Source of the DNA: a virus
IMG/VR virus record: IMGVR_UViG_3300042445_000703
Location: 1-24,423 of that record
Reading direction: 5' to 3' (one strand)
DNA length: 24,423 nucleotides
The position numbers and the translations under genes were made by a program. The notes beneath the pieces are model-generated. The model searched no databases and was not told where the DNA came from. It saw only the letters and a program-made list of their open reading frames with translations. This document shows, piece by piece, positions 14,106-19,109 of this stretch. The first letter of the stretch is position 1; each line of letters begins with the position of its first letter.

Positions 14106-14264
14106 ATGACTTACTTAGAGAAAATGCTAGAGCAGGGCTATGAATACATCTGCTGTTTCTGTAATCAAGAGTTTGTAGACAAGCCATACTATTGTGGCGG
14201 TTGTGATGAATACAAGGGTATCGTCACTATTGAGGACTACATACAAAACTATGGTGACACCTAA
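14106..14264 (+). CDS. 52-residue zinc-ribbon-like protein
   Basis: Cysteines in ICCFC (16, 17 and 19) and YCGGC (30 and 33) form a compact zinc-ribbon pattern, followed by an acidic and aromatic C-terminal helix. GAAAGGGG lies about 6 nt before the ATG, and promoter P4 is immediately upstream. The next promoter, P5, begins 3 bp after the stop, so this is a single-gene transcription unit. Function is unknown; a DNA- or protein-binding adaptor is one guess. Confidence 0.72.
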   Translation: MTYLEKMLEQGYEYICCFCNQEFVDKPYYCGGCDEYKGIVTIEDYIQNYGDT

Positions 14265-14267
14265 AAA

Positions 14268-14290
14268 CTGTCAGACCCTTATGCTAGAAT
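14268..14290 (+). promoter_or_regulatory. GTCAGACC-box promoter P5
   Basis: CTGTCA, 11 bp (GACCCTTATGC), then TAGAAT. It drives the 14324-14809 operon. Confidence 0.7.
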
Positions 14291-14323
14291 AAATCCAACA
14301 AACAAAAACGAAAGGTGGTCACA

Positions 14324-14548
14324 ATGACTACACTAAACACGCAAGACTTTATCGACTCTTACAAGGCTTTGCATAATGCAAAGTATCCAACACTAAGTGC
14401 AAACGAATACCTTGTGCTTAACACAATTCTAACCGTTTCTATTGAGTGGGGAAAAACACTTGATGAGGTGCAAGAATTACTAAACAAAAAAACTCAAGAG
14501 CAAAATCTTGAACTACAATTCTTTGAAAATGCAAAGGCAGGAAAATAA
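14324..14548 (+). CDS. 74-residue protein, paralogue of 15066-15290
   Basis: The mostly helical product opens MTTLNTQDF and continues with an ALHNAKYP motif and an IEWGKTLDEVQELLNKK helix. The protein at 15066 has the same length and matching landmarks (MTTLNTEPF, ALNKAKYP, INWKMGITQIQKSLDEK). Both are preceded by the same GAAAGGTGGTCACA leader, so an upstream GTG at 14315 is rejected as a start. Function is unknown. Duplication within 750 bp suggests dosage or divergence under phage control. Confidence 0.75.
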   Translation: MTTLNTQDFIDSYKALHNAKYPTLSANEYLVLNTILTVSIEWGKTLDEVQELLNKKTQEQNLELQFFENAKAGK

Positions 14549-14549
14549 A

Positions 14550-14732
14550 ATGATGACACGCAAAGACTACATAGCAACCGCAAAGATTTTTAATTCTTAT
14601 GCAGAAGCAGGACAAGACAACATTTTAATTTTATCACTTGTAAAAAGTATCGCAGAAGATTTTGCAGATTTATTTGCAAATGATAATCCAAACTTTGATG
14701 AAGAAAAGTTTTTTGATGCGGTAGGCGTGTGA
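14550..14732 (+). CDS. 60-residue acidic hypothetical protein
   Basis: The start is 1 bp after the preceding stop (ATGATG, either ATG possible) with AGGA upstream. The product is helical and acidic towards the C-terminus (AEDFADLFANDNPNFDEEKF). It overlaps the downstream micropeptide by the TGATG junction. The composition is like other small actinophage early proteins. No family was recognised. Confidence 0.66.
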   Translation: MMTRKDYIATAKIFNSYAEAGQDNILILSLVKSIAEDFADLFANDNPNFDEEKFFDAVGV

Positions 14733-14809
14733 TGAAAATATTTCTTTTAATTGTTTTTGCTCTACTTTTATTTGGGGCAATCTCTGGTGACGGAAAAGGA
14801 AAGTTCTAA
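14732..14809 (+). CDS. 25-residue membrane micropeptide ending GDGKGKF (paralogue of 13848-13925)
   Basis: One hydrophobic helix (IFLLIVFALLLFGAI) is followed by SGDGKGKF. Length, opening residues and tail all match the peptide at 13848. Both are the last gene of their operon, overlap the preceding stop and lie just before a GC hairpin. This shared position and conserved tail support expression. A third, divergent MKIF micropeptide is at 16377. Confidence 0.66.
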   Translation: MKIFLLIVFALLLFGAISGDGKGKF

Positions 14810-14816
14810 CCGACAC

Positions 14817-14845
14817 ACCCGAAAGGGTCGACCGCAAAGCTTTGC
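14817..14845 (+). terminator. GNRA hairpin plus GCAAAGCTTTGC palindrome
   Basis: ACCC-GAAA-GGGT (14817-14828) is followed by a 12-bp perfect palindrome (14834-14845) containing the AAGCTT seen in several other intergenic blocks. There is no U-run. Confidence 0.45.
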
Positions 14846-14882
14846 AGAAGTCAATTACGAGACCCCCAAAAGATCACTGGAA

Positions 14883-15030
14883 TTTCATAACAATTAAGTA
14901 AATTTTTGGTAAAGATCGGTGTGTCGATTTGACAAGATTATCTGTGGATAACCTGTGAGTTATTGTTCACCAACTGTTCACCTAGTTTATGCCCTAATTG
15001 GCAGAAATTGTCGGTGGTATCTGGTAAGGT
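14883..15030 (+). repeat. DnaA-box/promoter cassette, copy C, with promoter P6
   Basis: This aligns without gaps to 12190-12337. It contains a degenerate inverted repeat (GTGTCGATTTGACAAG), a perfect TGTGGATAA DnaA box at 14943-14951, the TGTTCACCTA segment and promoter P6 (TTGTCG at 15008, 11 bp, TAAGGT at 15025-15030). Confidence 0.7.
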
Positions 15031-15065
15031 TAAACCATAACCAACTAATGAAAGGTGGTCACACA

Positions 15066-15290
15066 ATGACTACACTAAACACCGAACCGTTCAAGTACGC
15101 TTACAATGCCCTAAACAAGGCTAAGTATCCAAACAGCCATAACTTAAGTGGTGGCTATGTTGCACTAGCGACAATGCTTGAAGTTTGCATAAATTGGAAA
15201 ATGGGTATCACCCAAATCCAAAAGTCATTAGATGAAAAAACTAATGAGTGGACAAACGAATTATTAGAATTAGAAAGTTTGGTGAAATAA
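15066..15290 (+). CDS. 74-residue protein, paralogue of 14324-14548
   Basis: This helical protein shares the MTTLNT start, the AKYP motif and length with the 14324 product but has diverged in the middle. It is driven by promoter P6. GAAAGGTGG precedes the ATG at 15066, and upstream in-frame codons fall within the promoter cassette. Its stop (15288-15290) directly abuts the next ATG at 15291. Function is unknown. Confidence 0.74.
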   Translation: MTTLNTEPFKYAYNALNKAKYPNSHNLSGGYVALATMLEVCINWKMGITQIQKSLDEKTNEWTNELLELESLVK

Positions 15291-15482
15291 ATGACTGAAA
15301 TAAATCTTAAAGAATTATCAGAAATTATCCTTGACCGCTACACCCCATTTTGTTTCAAGTGTGAGTGTGAGTGCAACGGTGAACACCCAGAATGTGCAAG
15401 TGCAAAAATTGAAATGTATCAACAATTTGATACCGTTCAGAGAATTGCAAAATACATTTCCGAATACAATCCAGAACACTAG
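15291..15482 (+). CDS. 63-residue cysteine-rich protein
   Basis: The CFKCECECNGEHPEC segment (about 22-36) packs five cysteines and one histidine into 15 residues, a likely metal-binding site. It is flanked by an N-terminal helix and an acidic helical C-terminus. It follows the preceding stop without a gap and has weak ribosome-binding potential, suggesting coupling. The family was not recognised. The dense cysteines could bind zinc or an iron-sulfur cluster. Confidence 0.7.
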   Translation: MTEINLKELSEIILDRYTPFCFKCECECNGEHPECASAKIEMYQQFDTVQRIAKYISEYNPEH

Positions 15483-15489
15483 GAGAAAA

Positions 15490-15642
15490 ATGAAAATTGT
15501 AAAAAACAAAATAGATGGAACATTTTTAATTGGTGTTACATTTTCAAATAACTTTAACTACCGAACAAAAAGAAAAGACACAACTTTAATTTTTGACTTA
15601 GGTTCTAATTCGTTTGCATTTGTTTTGAGAGGTGAATACTAA
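15490..15642 (+). CDS. 50-residue basic beta-rich hypothetical protein
   Basis: The product looks like a small beta barrel or sheet: KIVKNKIDGTFLIGVTF, a basic loop NYRTKRKD, then TTLIFDLGSNSFAFVLRGEY. AGGAG ends 4-5 nt before the ATG at 15490, which fixes the start. It overlaps the next tiny gene at TAATG. Function is unknown. Confidence 0.68.
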   Translation: MKIVKNKIDGTFLIGVTFSNNFNYRTKRKDTTLIFDLGSNSFAFVLRGEY

Positions 15643-15722
15643 TGAATAGTTTTTATTCTTGGGTGTTAATTTTATCTCTTGCAAGTTTAGTTTATTTATT
15701 GGTGGACAAATTTAACGATTAG
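15642..15722 (+). CDS. 26-residue membrane micropeptide
   Basis: A single hydrophobic helix (WVLILSLASLVYLLV) has a short charged end, DKFND. It is coupled to the preceding stop by TAATG and, like the MKIF micropeptides, is the last gene before a GC hairpin. This recurrent position is the main support; sequence similarity to the others is weak. Confidence 0.5.
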   Translation: MNSFYSWVLILSLASLVYLLVDKFND

Positions 15723-15727
15723 CCACC

Positions 15728-15822
15728 GCCCTTCGGGGCGACCCAAAGCTGCCAGATCAATTACGACATTAAGGTAAAACTCACCGAAATCACAGGAAAT
15801 TGTCAGACCCTTGTGATAAGAT
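15728..15822 (+). promoter_or_regulatory. Composite intergenic block with promoter P7
   Basis: GCCC-TTCG-GGGC hairpin (15728-15739) overlaps GGGGCGACCC (15735-15744). AATTACGA (15759-15766), TCACCGAAAT and promoter P7 follow. P7 is TTGTCA at 15800, 11 bp, then TAAGAT at 15817-15822. Confidence 0.68.
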
Positions 15823-15846
15823 AATCTTATTATCAGAGGAGATAAA

Positions 15847-16380
15847 ATGACCTACCTACAAAATTATCGTGAAGTCGTAAAGTCTGCAACCCCAGCCCAA
15901 ATTGAAATGGCTGTAACGTGGTATCTTGACGCAGAATTATTAGCACAAGATGTTATGAGAATTTTTAACGCTCGTGGCGTTAATGTAAACCTAGAACAAT
16001 CTGCTAGTGTGATCTCATCGTTCTCACCTCGTCAGCGTTGGAATCGCAATGTTGCACAAGCATTAGAGTTTGCAAATGGCAGTGAGCCAAAAGGCTTAGG
16101 CAATAATCTGCGAATGGCTTACAAGTCTTTAACAAATGGCTTTGACGCACTAAAAGGACAAAAGACAAATGCGTTCGCTCGTGCAATCGCAGGTGATGAG
16201 AATGCAATCACAATAGATGTGTGGATGTGTTATGCAGGTGGACTAAAAACAAATGCACCAAACAAAACTCAGTATCGTGAAATGTCTGACGCTGTTAGAG
16301 TTGTTGCAAGTGAGTTAAAAATTACACCTCGTGCAACTCAAGCCCTGATCTGGATTATTTTCAGGGGGTCTGCTGAATGA
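15847..16380 (+). CDS. Conserved actinophage-type protein of unknown function, 177 aa
   Basis: The product is largely helical. It shows a SSFSPRQRWNRNVAQALEFA block (about 57-76), an AFARAIAGDENAITIDVW block (about 110-127) and a closing ATQALIWIIFRGSAE. The same order ('PRQRW', 'D.x.VTVD.W', 'QA..W...RG') is found in a widespread uncharacterised family in actinobacteriophages. The helical layout and the TIDVW aspartate have a loose resemblance to HhH-type DNA glycosylases, but I see no proven catalytic set. GAGGAG lies about 6 nt upstream. The stop overlaps the 16377 micropeptide as ATGA. Confidence 0.78.
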   Translation: MTYLQNYREVVKSATPAQIEMAVTWYLDAELLAQDVMRIFNARGVNVNLEQSASVISSFSPRQRWNRNVAQALEFANGSEPKGLGNNLRMAYKSLTNGFDALKGQKTNAFARAIAGDENAITIDVWMCYAGGLKTNAPNKTQYREMSDAVRVVASELKITPRATQALIWIIFRGSAE

Positions 16381-16439
16381 AAATTTTCCTAGTGTGTTTA
16401 TTATTCCTAATAGCAATCGGTGCTTGCACCGCCTCATAA
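16377..16439 (+). CDS. 20-residue MKIF-type membrane micropeptide with terminal cysteine motif
   Basis: The product is MKIF followed by a hydrophobic run and IAIGACTAS. The IGAC resembles a minimal lipobox, so the peptide could be lipid-modified if exported; this is speculative at such length. It overlaps the preceding stop as ATGA and sits last in its operon, like the 13848 and 14732 peptides. It lacks their GDGKG tail. Confidence 0.45.
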   Translation: MKIFLVCLLFLIAIGACTAS

Positions 16440-16443
16440 AAGA

Positions 16444-16531
16444 GGGTCGCCCCCAAGAGCTTAGAGCAATTACGACATTAAGATAATAGTCACTGAAATC
16501 ACTGGAAAATGTCAGACCCTTATGGTATGAT
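16444..16531 (+). promoter_or_regulatory. Composite intergenic block with promoter P8
   Basis: GGGTCGCCCC (16444-16453), AATTACGA (16468-16475), GTCACTGAAATCACTGG and promoter P8. P8 is ATGTCA at 16509, 11 bp, then TATGAT at 16526-16531. Confidence 0.68.
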
Positions 16532-16560
16532 GAAATCATCATCAACCGTTAGGAAAAAAA

Positions 16561-16725
16561 ATGTATTCATTCCAAGAAACTGACTTTGCAACCGAAATCC
16601 TTTTAGATGAGGTTTTTGCCTTTGATGAATTTGAGCAGGAGTTTGAGTTAGATGACGAAATGCCTGATGACGAAATGAATGAAGATGCAGGTATGGAAGG
16701 TTATCTCTTTGGTTGGGATTCATAG
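16561..16725 (+). CDS. 54-residue extremely acidic protein without basic residues
   Basis: Twenty of 54 residues are Asp or Glu and there is no Lys, Arg or His, giving a very low expected isoelectric point. Acidic residues are spread along a likely helix (FDEFEQEFELDDEMPDDEMN), and the end is aromatic (GYLFGWDS). It is the only gene in the P8 unit. AGGAAAAAAA precedes the ATG. Some phage proteins of this composition mimic DNA and block restriction or other DNA-binding enzymes, but composition alone cannot prove that. Confidence 0.66.
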   Translation: MYSFQETDFATEILLDEVFAFDEFEQEFELDDEMPDDEMNEDAGMEGYLFGWDS

Positions 16726-16732
16726 TCCTACC

Positions 16733-16821
16733 GCCCTTCGGGGTCGCCCCAAAAATTCTCCAAAATTCTTTTACGAAACACCCAAAATGTCACTGAAATT
16801 GTCAGACCTCTGTGGTAAGAT
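16733..16821 (+). promoter_or_regulatory. Composite intergenic block with promoter P9
   Basis: CCC-TTCG-GGG and GGG-TCGC-CCC hairpins overlap at 16734-16750. TTACGA (16771-16776), TCACTGAAAT and promoter P9 follow. P9 is TTGTCA at 16799, 11 bp, then TAAGAT at 16816-16821. Confidence 0.68.
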
Positions 16822-16850
16822 GATAACATCAGCCAATCGAAAGGAACACT

Positions 16851-17093
16851 ATGTTTACTCTACATAATCCAATGAAAGTTATGAACGAACGCTATGTTGT
16901 TACATCGCACCCTTGCCCTACTTGCAATGAAACCAAAACGGTTTCAATCTCTTCTTCTGAATTATTTGCATACCATCAAGGTGCATTGGCTCAAAATGTA
17001 TTGTCTGACTATGACGCAGATGTTCGTGAGCGTTTCATTAGTGGAGTATGTTCCCCTTGCTGGGACTCAATGTTTGAGTTTGAGGACGAGTAA
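16851..17093 (+). CDS. 80-residue zinc-ribbon protein of a common actinophage type
   Basis: Two Cys-x2-Cys pairs, CPTC (about 22-25) and CSPC (about 67-70), are separated by a helix with AYHQGALAQNVLSDYDADVR. This matches a well-spread family of small actinophage proteins ('CP.C...AYRQGALIQ...ICSDCW'). AAAGGA lies about 7 nt before the ATG at 16851. The family's function is unknown; structural zinc binding is likely. The stop is 2 bp before promoter P10. Confidence 0.8.
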   Translation: MFTLHNPMKVMNERYVVTSHPCPTCNETKTVSISSSELFAYHQGALAQNVLSDYDADVRERFISGVCSPCWDSMFEFEDE

Positions 17094-17095
17094 AA

Positions 17096-17118
17096 TTGTC
17101 AGACCTCTATGATAAGGT
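17096..17118 (+). promoter_or_regulatory. GTCAGACC-box promoter P10, leaderless
   Basis: TTGTCA, 11 bp (GACCTCTATGA), then TAAGGT. It starts 2 bp after the preceding stop, without the usual hairpin block. The ATG at 17125 lies 6 nt after the -10, so the transcript is probably leaderless. Confidence 0.68.
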
Positions 17119-17124
17119 AGACCT

Positions 17125-17262
17125 ATGAATTACAAAACACCAGACCACCCAGAACGCTTGAGGGCAAGACTTGAATTACGCAGGTCAAGTGCCTCACAAC
17201 CACACAAGTCTAAAAAGGCTTACACACGCAAGACAAAACACAAAAACCTACAAGGAGAATAA
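17125..17262 (+). CDS. 45-residue highly basic protein
   Basis: The product has no hydrophobic segment and is rich in Lys, Arg and His (RLRARLELRRSS near 11-22, then KSKKAYTRKTKHK near 28-40). Such a charge suggests nucleic-acid or ribosome binding. The ATG at 17125 sits exactly where promoter P10 would start transcription. Its 3' end contains AAGGAG, the ribosome binding site of the next gene, whose ATG follows the stop after 1 bp. No family was recognised. Confidence 0.66.
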   Translation: MNYKTPDHPERLRARLELRRSSASQPHKSKKAYTRKTKHKNLQGE

Positions 17263-17263
17263 A

Positions 17264-17563
17264 ATGGGAAAAATGTTTGCAACAGAATTATCCGCTATGG
17301 ATACTATGCCAATGGAACAACAGATTAACTTACATCTGCAATACAACTTCTATCCACCTATACCGTCATCTATGGTGCAACCTTGCATTGAAGCAATTAA
17401 CGCTTATTGGAATGAGGACATCTATGCAGAAATAGAAATGCCACAAGGCGTTTCTTATCGTGGAATGACTACTGCACCTGCACACGCTATCGTTGAGCAA
17501 CACCGCTTAGACTCTTGGCTTGAGTCAGATGAATACTATGAAGATGAGGATTTTGATGTTTAA
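17264..17563 (+). CDS. 99-residue acidic hypothetical protein
   Basis: The ATG at 17264 is chosen because AAGGAG lies 6-11 nt upstream; the frame extends upstream, but those codons lie in the basic-protein gene. The product is helical with a conserved-looking LHLQYNFYPPIPSSM (about 23-37) and a very acidic tail ending SDEYYEDEDFDV. The last 8 bp overlap the WhiB gene, so the two are co-translated. Function is unknown. Similar small proteins occur in actinophage early regions. Confidence 0.74.
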   Translation: MGKMFATELSAMDTMPMEQQINLHLQYNFYPPIPSSMVQPCIEAINAYWNEDIYAEIEMPQGVSYRGMTTAPAHAIVEQHRLDSWLESDEYYEDEDFDV

Positions 17564-17765
17564 CTTTAACGACATAGCCTGTAAAGATGTAGACACAAAC
17601 TTATTCTTTAGCGAACTAAAGTCTAAGGTAGAAAAAGCAAAAGCAATCTGTAATTCTTGTTCTGTAAAGTCAGAATGTTTAGAGTTTGCATTGAAAGACA
17701 AAATAGAGTTTGGTATTTTTGGTGGAGTCACCGCAGATGAAAGGAAAACACTTGTTCACAACTAA
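17556..17765 (+). CDS. WhiB-family iron-sulfur transcriptional regulator
   Basis: WhiB-like proteins are small [4Fe-4S] proteins found in Actinobacteria and their phages that bind the housekeeping sigma factor and alter transcription. This 69-residue product has the four cluster cysteines: Cys9, then Cys32-x2-Cys35-x5-Cys41 in ICNSCSVKSEC. The beta-turn GIFGG (53-57) corresponds to the family G[I/V]WGG, with Phe for the usual Trp, followed by TADERK. It is short, with almost no C-terminal DNA-binding tail. Mycobacteriophage TM4 encodes a WhiB that represses host whiB2 and can cause superinfection exclusion; a similar job is plausible here. It overlaps both neighbours. Confidence 0.9.
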   Translation: MFNFNDIACKDVDTNLFFSELKSKVEKAKAICNSCSVKSECLEFALKDKIEFGIFGGVTADERKTLVHN

Positions 17766-17943
17766 TTTAATTGTAAATTTTACTAATGGGGAATCTAAAA
17801 CTTATTTAGACATACACCCTGACCAACCAATGTTTATTGAAAGAGAAATGCTTACATTGGAAACTTCAGACGGTGGAATGATTTGGTACATTCCAGCCGT
17901 TTCAATAATTGACTACTACACAGAATGCGTGAGGACTGCTTAA
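17737..17943 (+). CDS. 68-residue beta-rich hypothetical protein
   Basis: The ATG at 17737 overlaps the end of whiB by 29 bp and follows GGTGGAG at a suitable distance. The product has alternating beta strands: LIVNFTNGESKTYLDI, then MLTLETSDGGMIWYIPAVSII. It ends YYTECVRTA. The pattern resembles small beta-barrel or PH-like phage proteins of unknown role. Its stop overlaps the next start as TAATG. It is likely co-expressed with WhiB. Confidence 0.68.
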   Translation: MKGKHLFTTNLIVNFTNGESKTYLDIHPDQPMFIEREMLTLETSDGGMIWYIPAVSIIDYYTECVRTA

Positions 17944-18143
17944 TGGATACAAAAGAGCTTTATCGTGAGCAAGAATTTTATTGCTTGGGAGAAATTGAAG
18001 AATGGGTTAGGCGTGACTACTATGGTAACGATCTAAAAAGTTTAGTCAATGTGTTTCTTGAAATGCGTTACACCGCAAATGAATGGCTTGACCGAGCAAA
18101 AGAAAACGGAATTGAAATTCCTAAACATTGGACAGAGGACTGA
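17943..18143 (+). CDS. 66-residue helical hypothetical protein
   Basis: Starting at the TAATG overlap, the product is helical and charged, with EIEEWVRRDYYGNDL in the middle and a C-terminal RAKENGIEIPKHWTED. It is the last gene of the P10 operon and is followed 6 bp later by a strong hairpin pair. No family was recognised. Confidence comes from frame, overlap and position. Confidence 0.68.
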   Translation: MDTKELYREQEFYCLGEIEEWVRRDYYGNDLKSLVNVFLEMRYTANEWLDRAKENGIEIPKHWTED

Positions 18144-18149
18144 TCCAAT

Positions 18150-18180
18150 GCCCTTCGGGGCGACCCCAAGCTTTGGGGTC
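18150..18180 (+). terminator. Double hairpin after the whiB operon
   Basis: GCCC-TTCG-GGGC (18150-18161) is followed at once by an 8-bp stem GACCCCAA/TTGGGGTC with a 3-nt loop (18162-18180). Together they contain GGGGCGACCC and AAGCTT. Confidence 0.62.
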
Positions 18181-18221
18181 ATTTACGACATTAAGAAAAT
18201 AATCACGAAAATCACTAGAAA

Positions 18222-18244
18222 TTGTCACACCTTTGTGGTAATGT
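18222..18244 (+). promoter_or_regulatory. GTCAGACC-box promoter P11 (GTCACACC variant)
   Basis: TTGTCA, 11 bp (CACCTTTGTGG), then TAATGT. TTACGA (18183-18188) and AATCACGAAAATCACT lie upstream. Predicted transcription starts near 18251, directly at the base of a structured leader. Confidence 0.6.
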
Positions 18245-18251
18245 ATACTTA

Positions 18252-18323
18252 TACAGGATAGCGGAATACGACTCACCGAAAGGTGGAAAGAGGTAGATAG
18301 GTGAGATACCTATCTATCCTGTA
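18252..18323 (+). ncRNA. Structured 5' leader RNA, candidate riboswitch-like element
   Basis: TACAGGATAG (18252-18261) pairs perfectly with CTATCCTGTA (18314-18323), a 10-bp closing stem. Inside are CACC-GAAA-GGTG (18274-18285, GNRA loop) and ATAGGT-GAGAT-ACCTAT (18297-18313). An 11-bp hairpin (18292-18302 with 18308-18318, one G-U) would compete with the closing stem, so two folds are mutually exclusive. The element sits between the promoter and an AACCTACTAAG leader whose relatives lie directly after promoters elsewhere. I do not recognise a known riboswitch or ribozyme core. Confidence 0.55.
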
Positions 18324-18345
18324 ACCTACTAAGAAAAGAGAAACA

Positions 18346-18486
18346 ATGACTGATTTAACAACAGTTGGAAGCAATGAACTAATCAAAGATTTGTTTGAGG
18401 GTGTCATAGATGACAAAGCCCTTGCAAAACTATCAACAGAGGAATTGGAAGCAATTCACAAAATGCTAACGGAAGCAGGTTACTAA
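18346..18486 (+). CDS. 46-residue helical protein
   Basis: The product ends in a helix, KLSTEELEAIHKMLTEAGY, resembling LTQEQLEEMAEQLD in the protein at 18969. Its N-terminus (TDLTTVGSNELIKDLFEG) is acidic. It is the first gene after the structured leader RNA, with AAGAAAAGAG as a weak ribosome binding site, so any regulation by that RNA would act on it and the six or seven genes that follow. The next start is 1 bp after its stop. Function is unknown. Confidence 0.68.
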   Translation: MTDLTTVGSNELIKDLFEGVIDDKALAKLSTEELEAIHKMLTEAGY

Positions 18487-18487
18487 A

Positions 18488-18829
18488 ATGGGTGCAAGAA
18501 TTAATTTCGTATTTGATGACGGAACAGATAGTCTAGTTAATCTTTATTCACATTGGGGTGAAAGTAATTGGAAAGATGATTTAGTCCACGCATTAGTCCA
18601 CGCACAACCACGCAAGGGTGATACCTCATACTTTACTCGTATGGTTATTTCACATTTAATGAAAGACCAGATGTTAGATGAAACTGGTTTTGGTATTTAT
18701 GCAATTAGCCGTTCAGAGATTGGTAACCAATCATTTGACAAGACAGTTGTATTAGATTTAGTAAACAACTTACTTACTGATTTAGATGACGGTAGCACAG
18801 TTGAATTGTATGGAAGGGTTTATGCATAA
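18488..18829 (+). CDS. 113-residue conserved-looking hypothetical protein
   Basis: The product opens ARINFVFDDGTDSLVNLYSHW, with a beta strand, turn and a histidine-tryptophan pair, then a helical region (DDLVHALVHAQPRKGD, SYFTRMVISHLM) and a closing VELYGRVYA strand. The layout is seen in small actinophage early proteins with 'GSLVHLYSHWGG'-type starts, whose role is unknown. The stop overlaps the next start as TAATG. Confidence in the gene is high, but no function can be assigned. Confidence 0.78.
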   Translation: MGARINFVFDDGTDSLVNLYSHWGESNWKDDLVHALVHAQPRKGDTSYFTRMVISHLMKDQMLDETGFGIYAISRSEIGNQSFDKTVVLDLVNNLLTDLDDGSTVELYGRVYA

Positions 18830-18978
18830 TGGGACAGATGAAAACTATTGAAATGATTCTAATGGAAAACCACCCTAATGGAATCTATTATGAGCAAGAT
18901 GTATGGTTAGCCATTGCAGAAGCAACTGGAATGGACTATTCAGAAATTGCAGATGGAGATTTAGCAGAATGGCTATAG
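18829..18978 (+). CDS. 49-residue acidic helical protein
   Basis: This starts at the TAATG junction. The helical product begins GQMKTIEMILMENHPNG and ends with an acidic ADGDLAEWL. Its last 10 bp overlap the next gene. The MENHPNG-IYYEQDVWLAIA arrangement hints at a small winged or helical domain, but there is not enough to name it. Gene support comes from tight coupling on both sides. Confidence 0.63.
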   Translation: MGQMKTIEMILMENHPNGIYYEQDVWLAIAEATGMDYSEIADGDLAEWL

Positions 18979-19109
18979 TATGGCAATCAGTAATTGACAC
19001 AGAAGATTTTGAGTCATTAGAGCATTTAACGCAGGAGCAATTAGAAGAAATGGCAGAACAGTTAGACACAGTAGTAATGGCTATTTGCCAAGATTGGGGA
19101 TTAGAATAA
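18969..19109 (+). CDS. 46-residue acidic helical protein
   Basis: The ATG at 18969 overlaps the preceding gene by 10 bp. The product has a central helix LTQEQLEEMAEQLDTVVMAI and a closing CQDWGLE. The helix resembles that of the 18346 protein, of equal length, raising the possibility of distant paralogy. The stop overlaps the next start as TAATG. No function can be assigned. Confidence 0.62.
   Translation: MAIVWQSVIDTEDFESLEHLTQEQLEEMAEQLDTVVMAICQDWGLE

Noticed and set aside
15318-16723. Minus-strand frames opposite the early genes, about 63-76 codons
   Set aside because: They run across GTCAGACC promoters and hairpins and oppose better supported plus-strand genes.
18252-18323. Hammerhead ribozyme or c-di-GMP riboswitch
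   Set aside because: No CUGANGA core or cleavage triplet in the right place, and the conserved c-di-GMP junction bases are missing. Only a shared GAAA loop was found.
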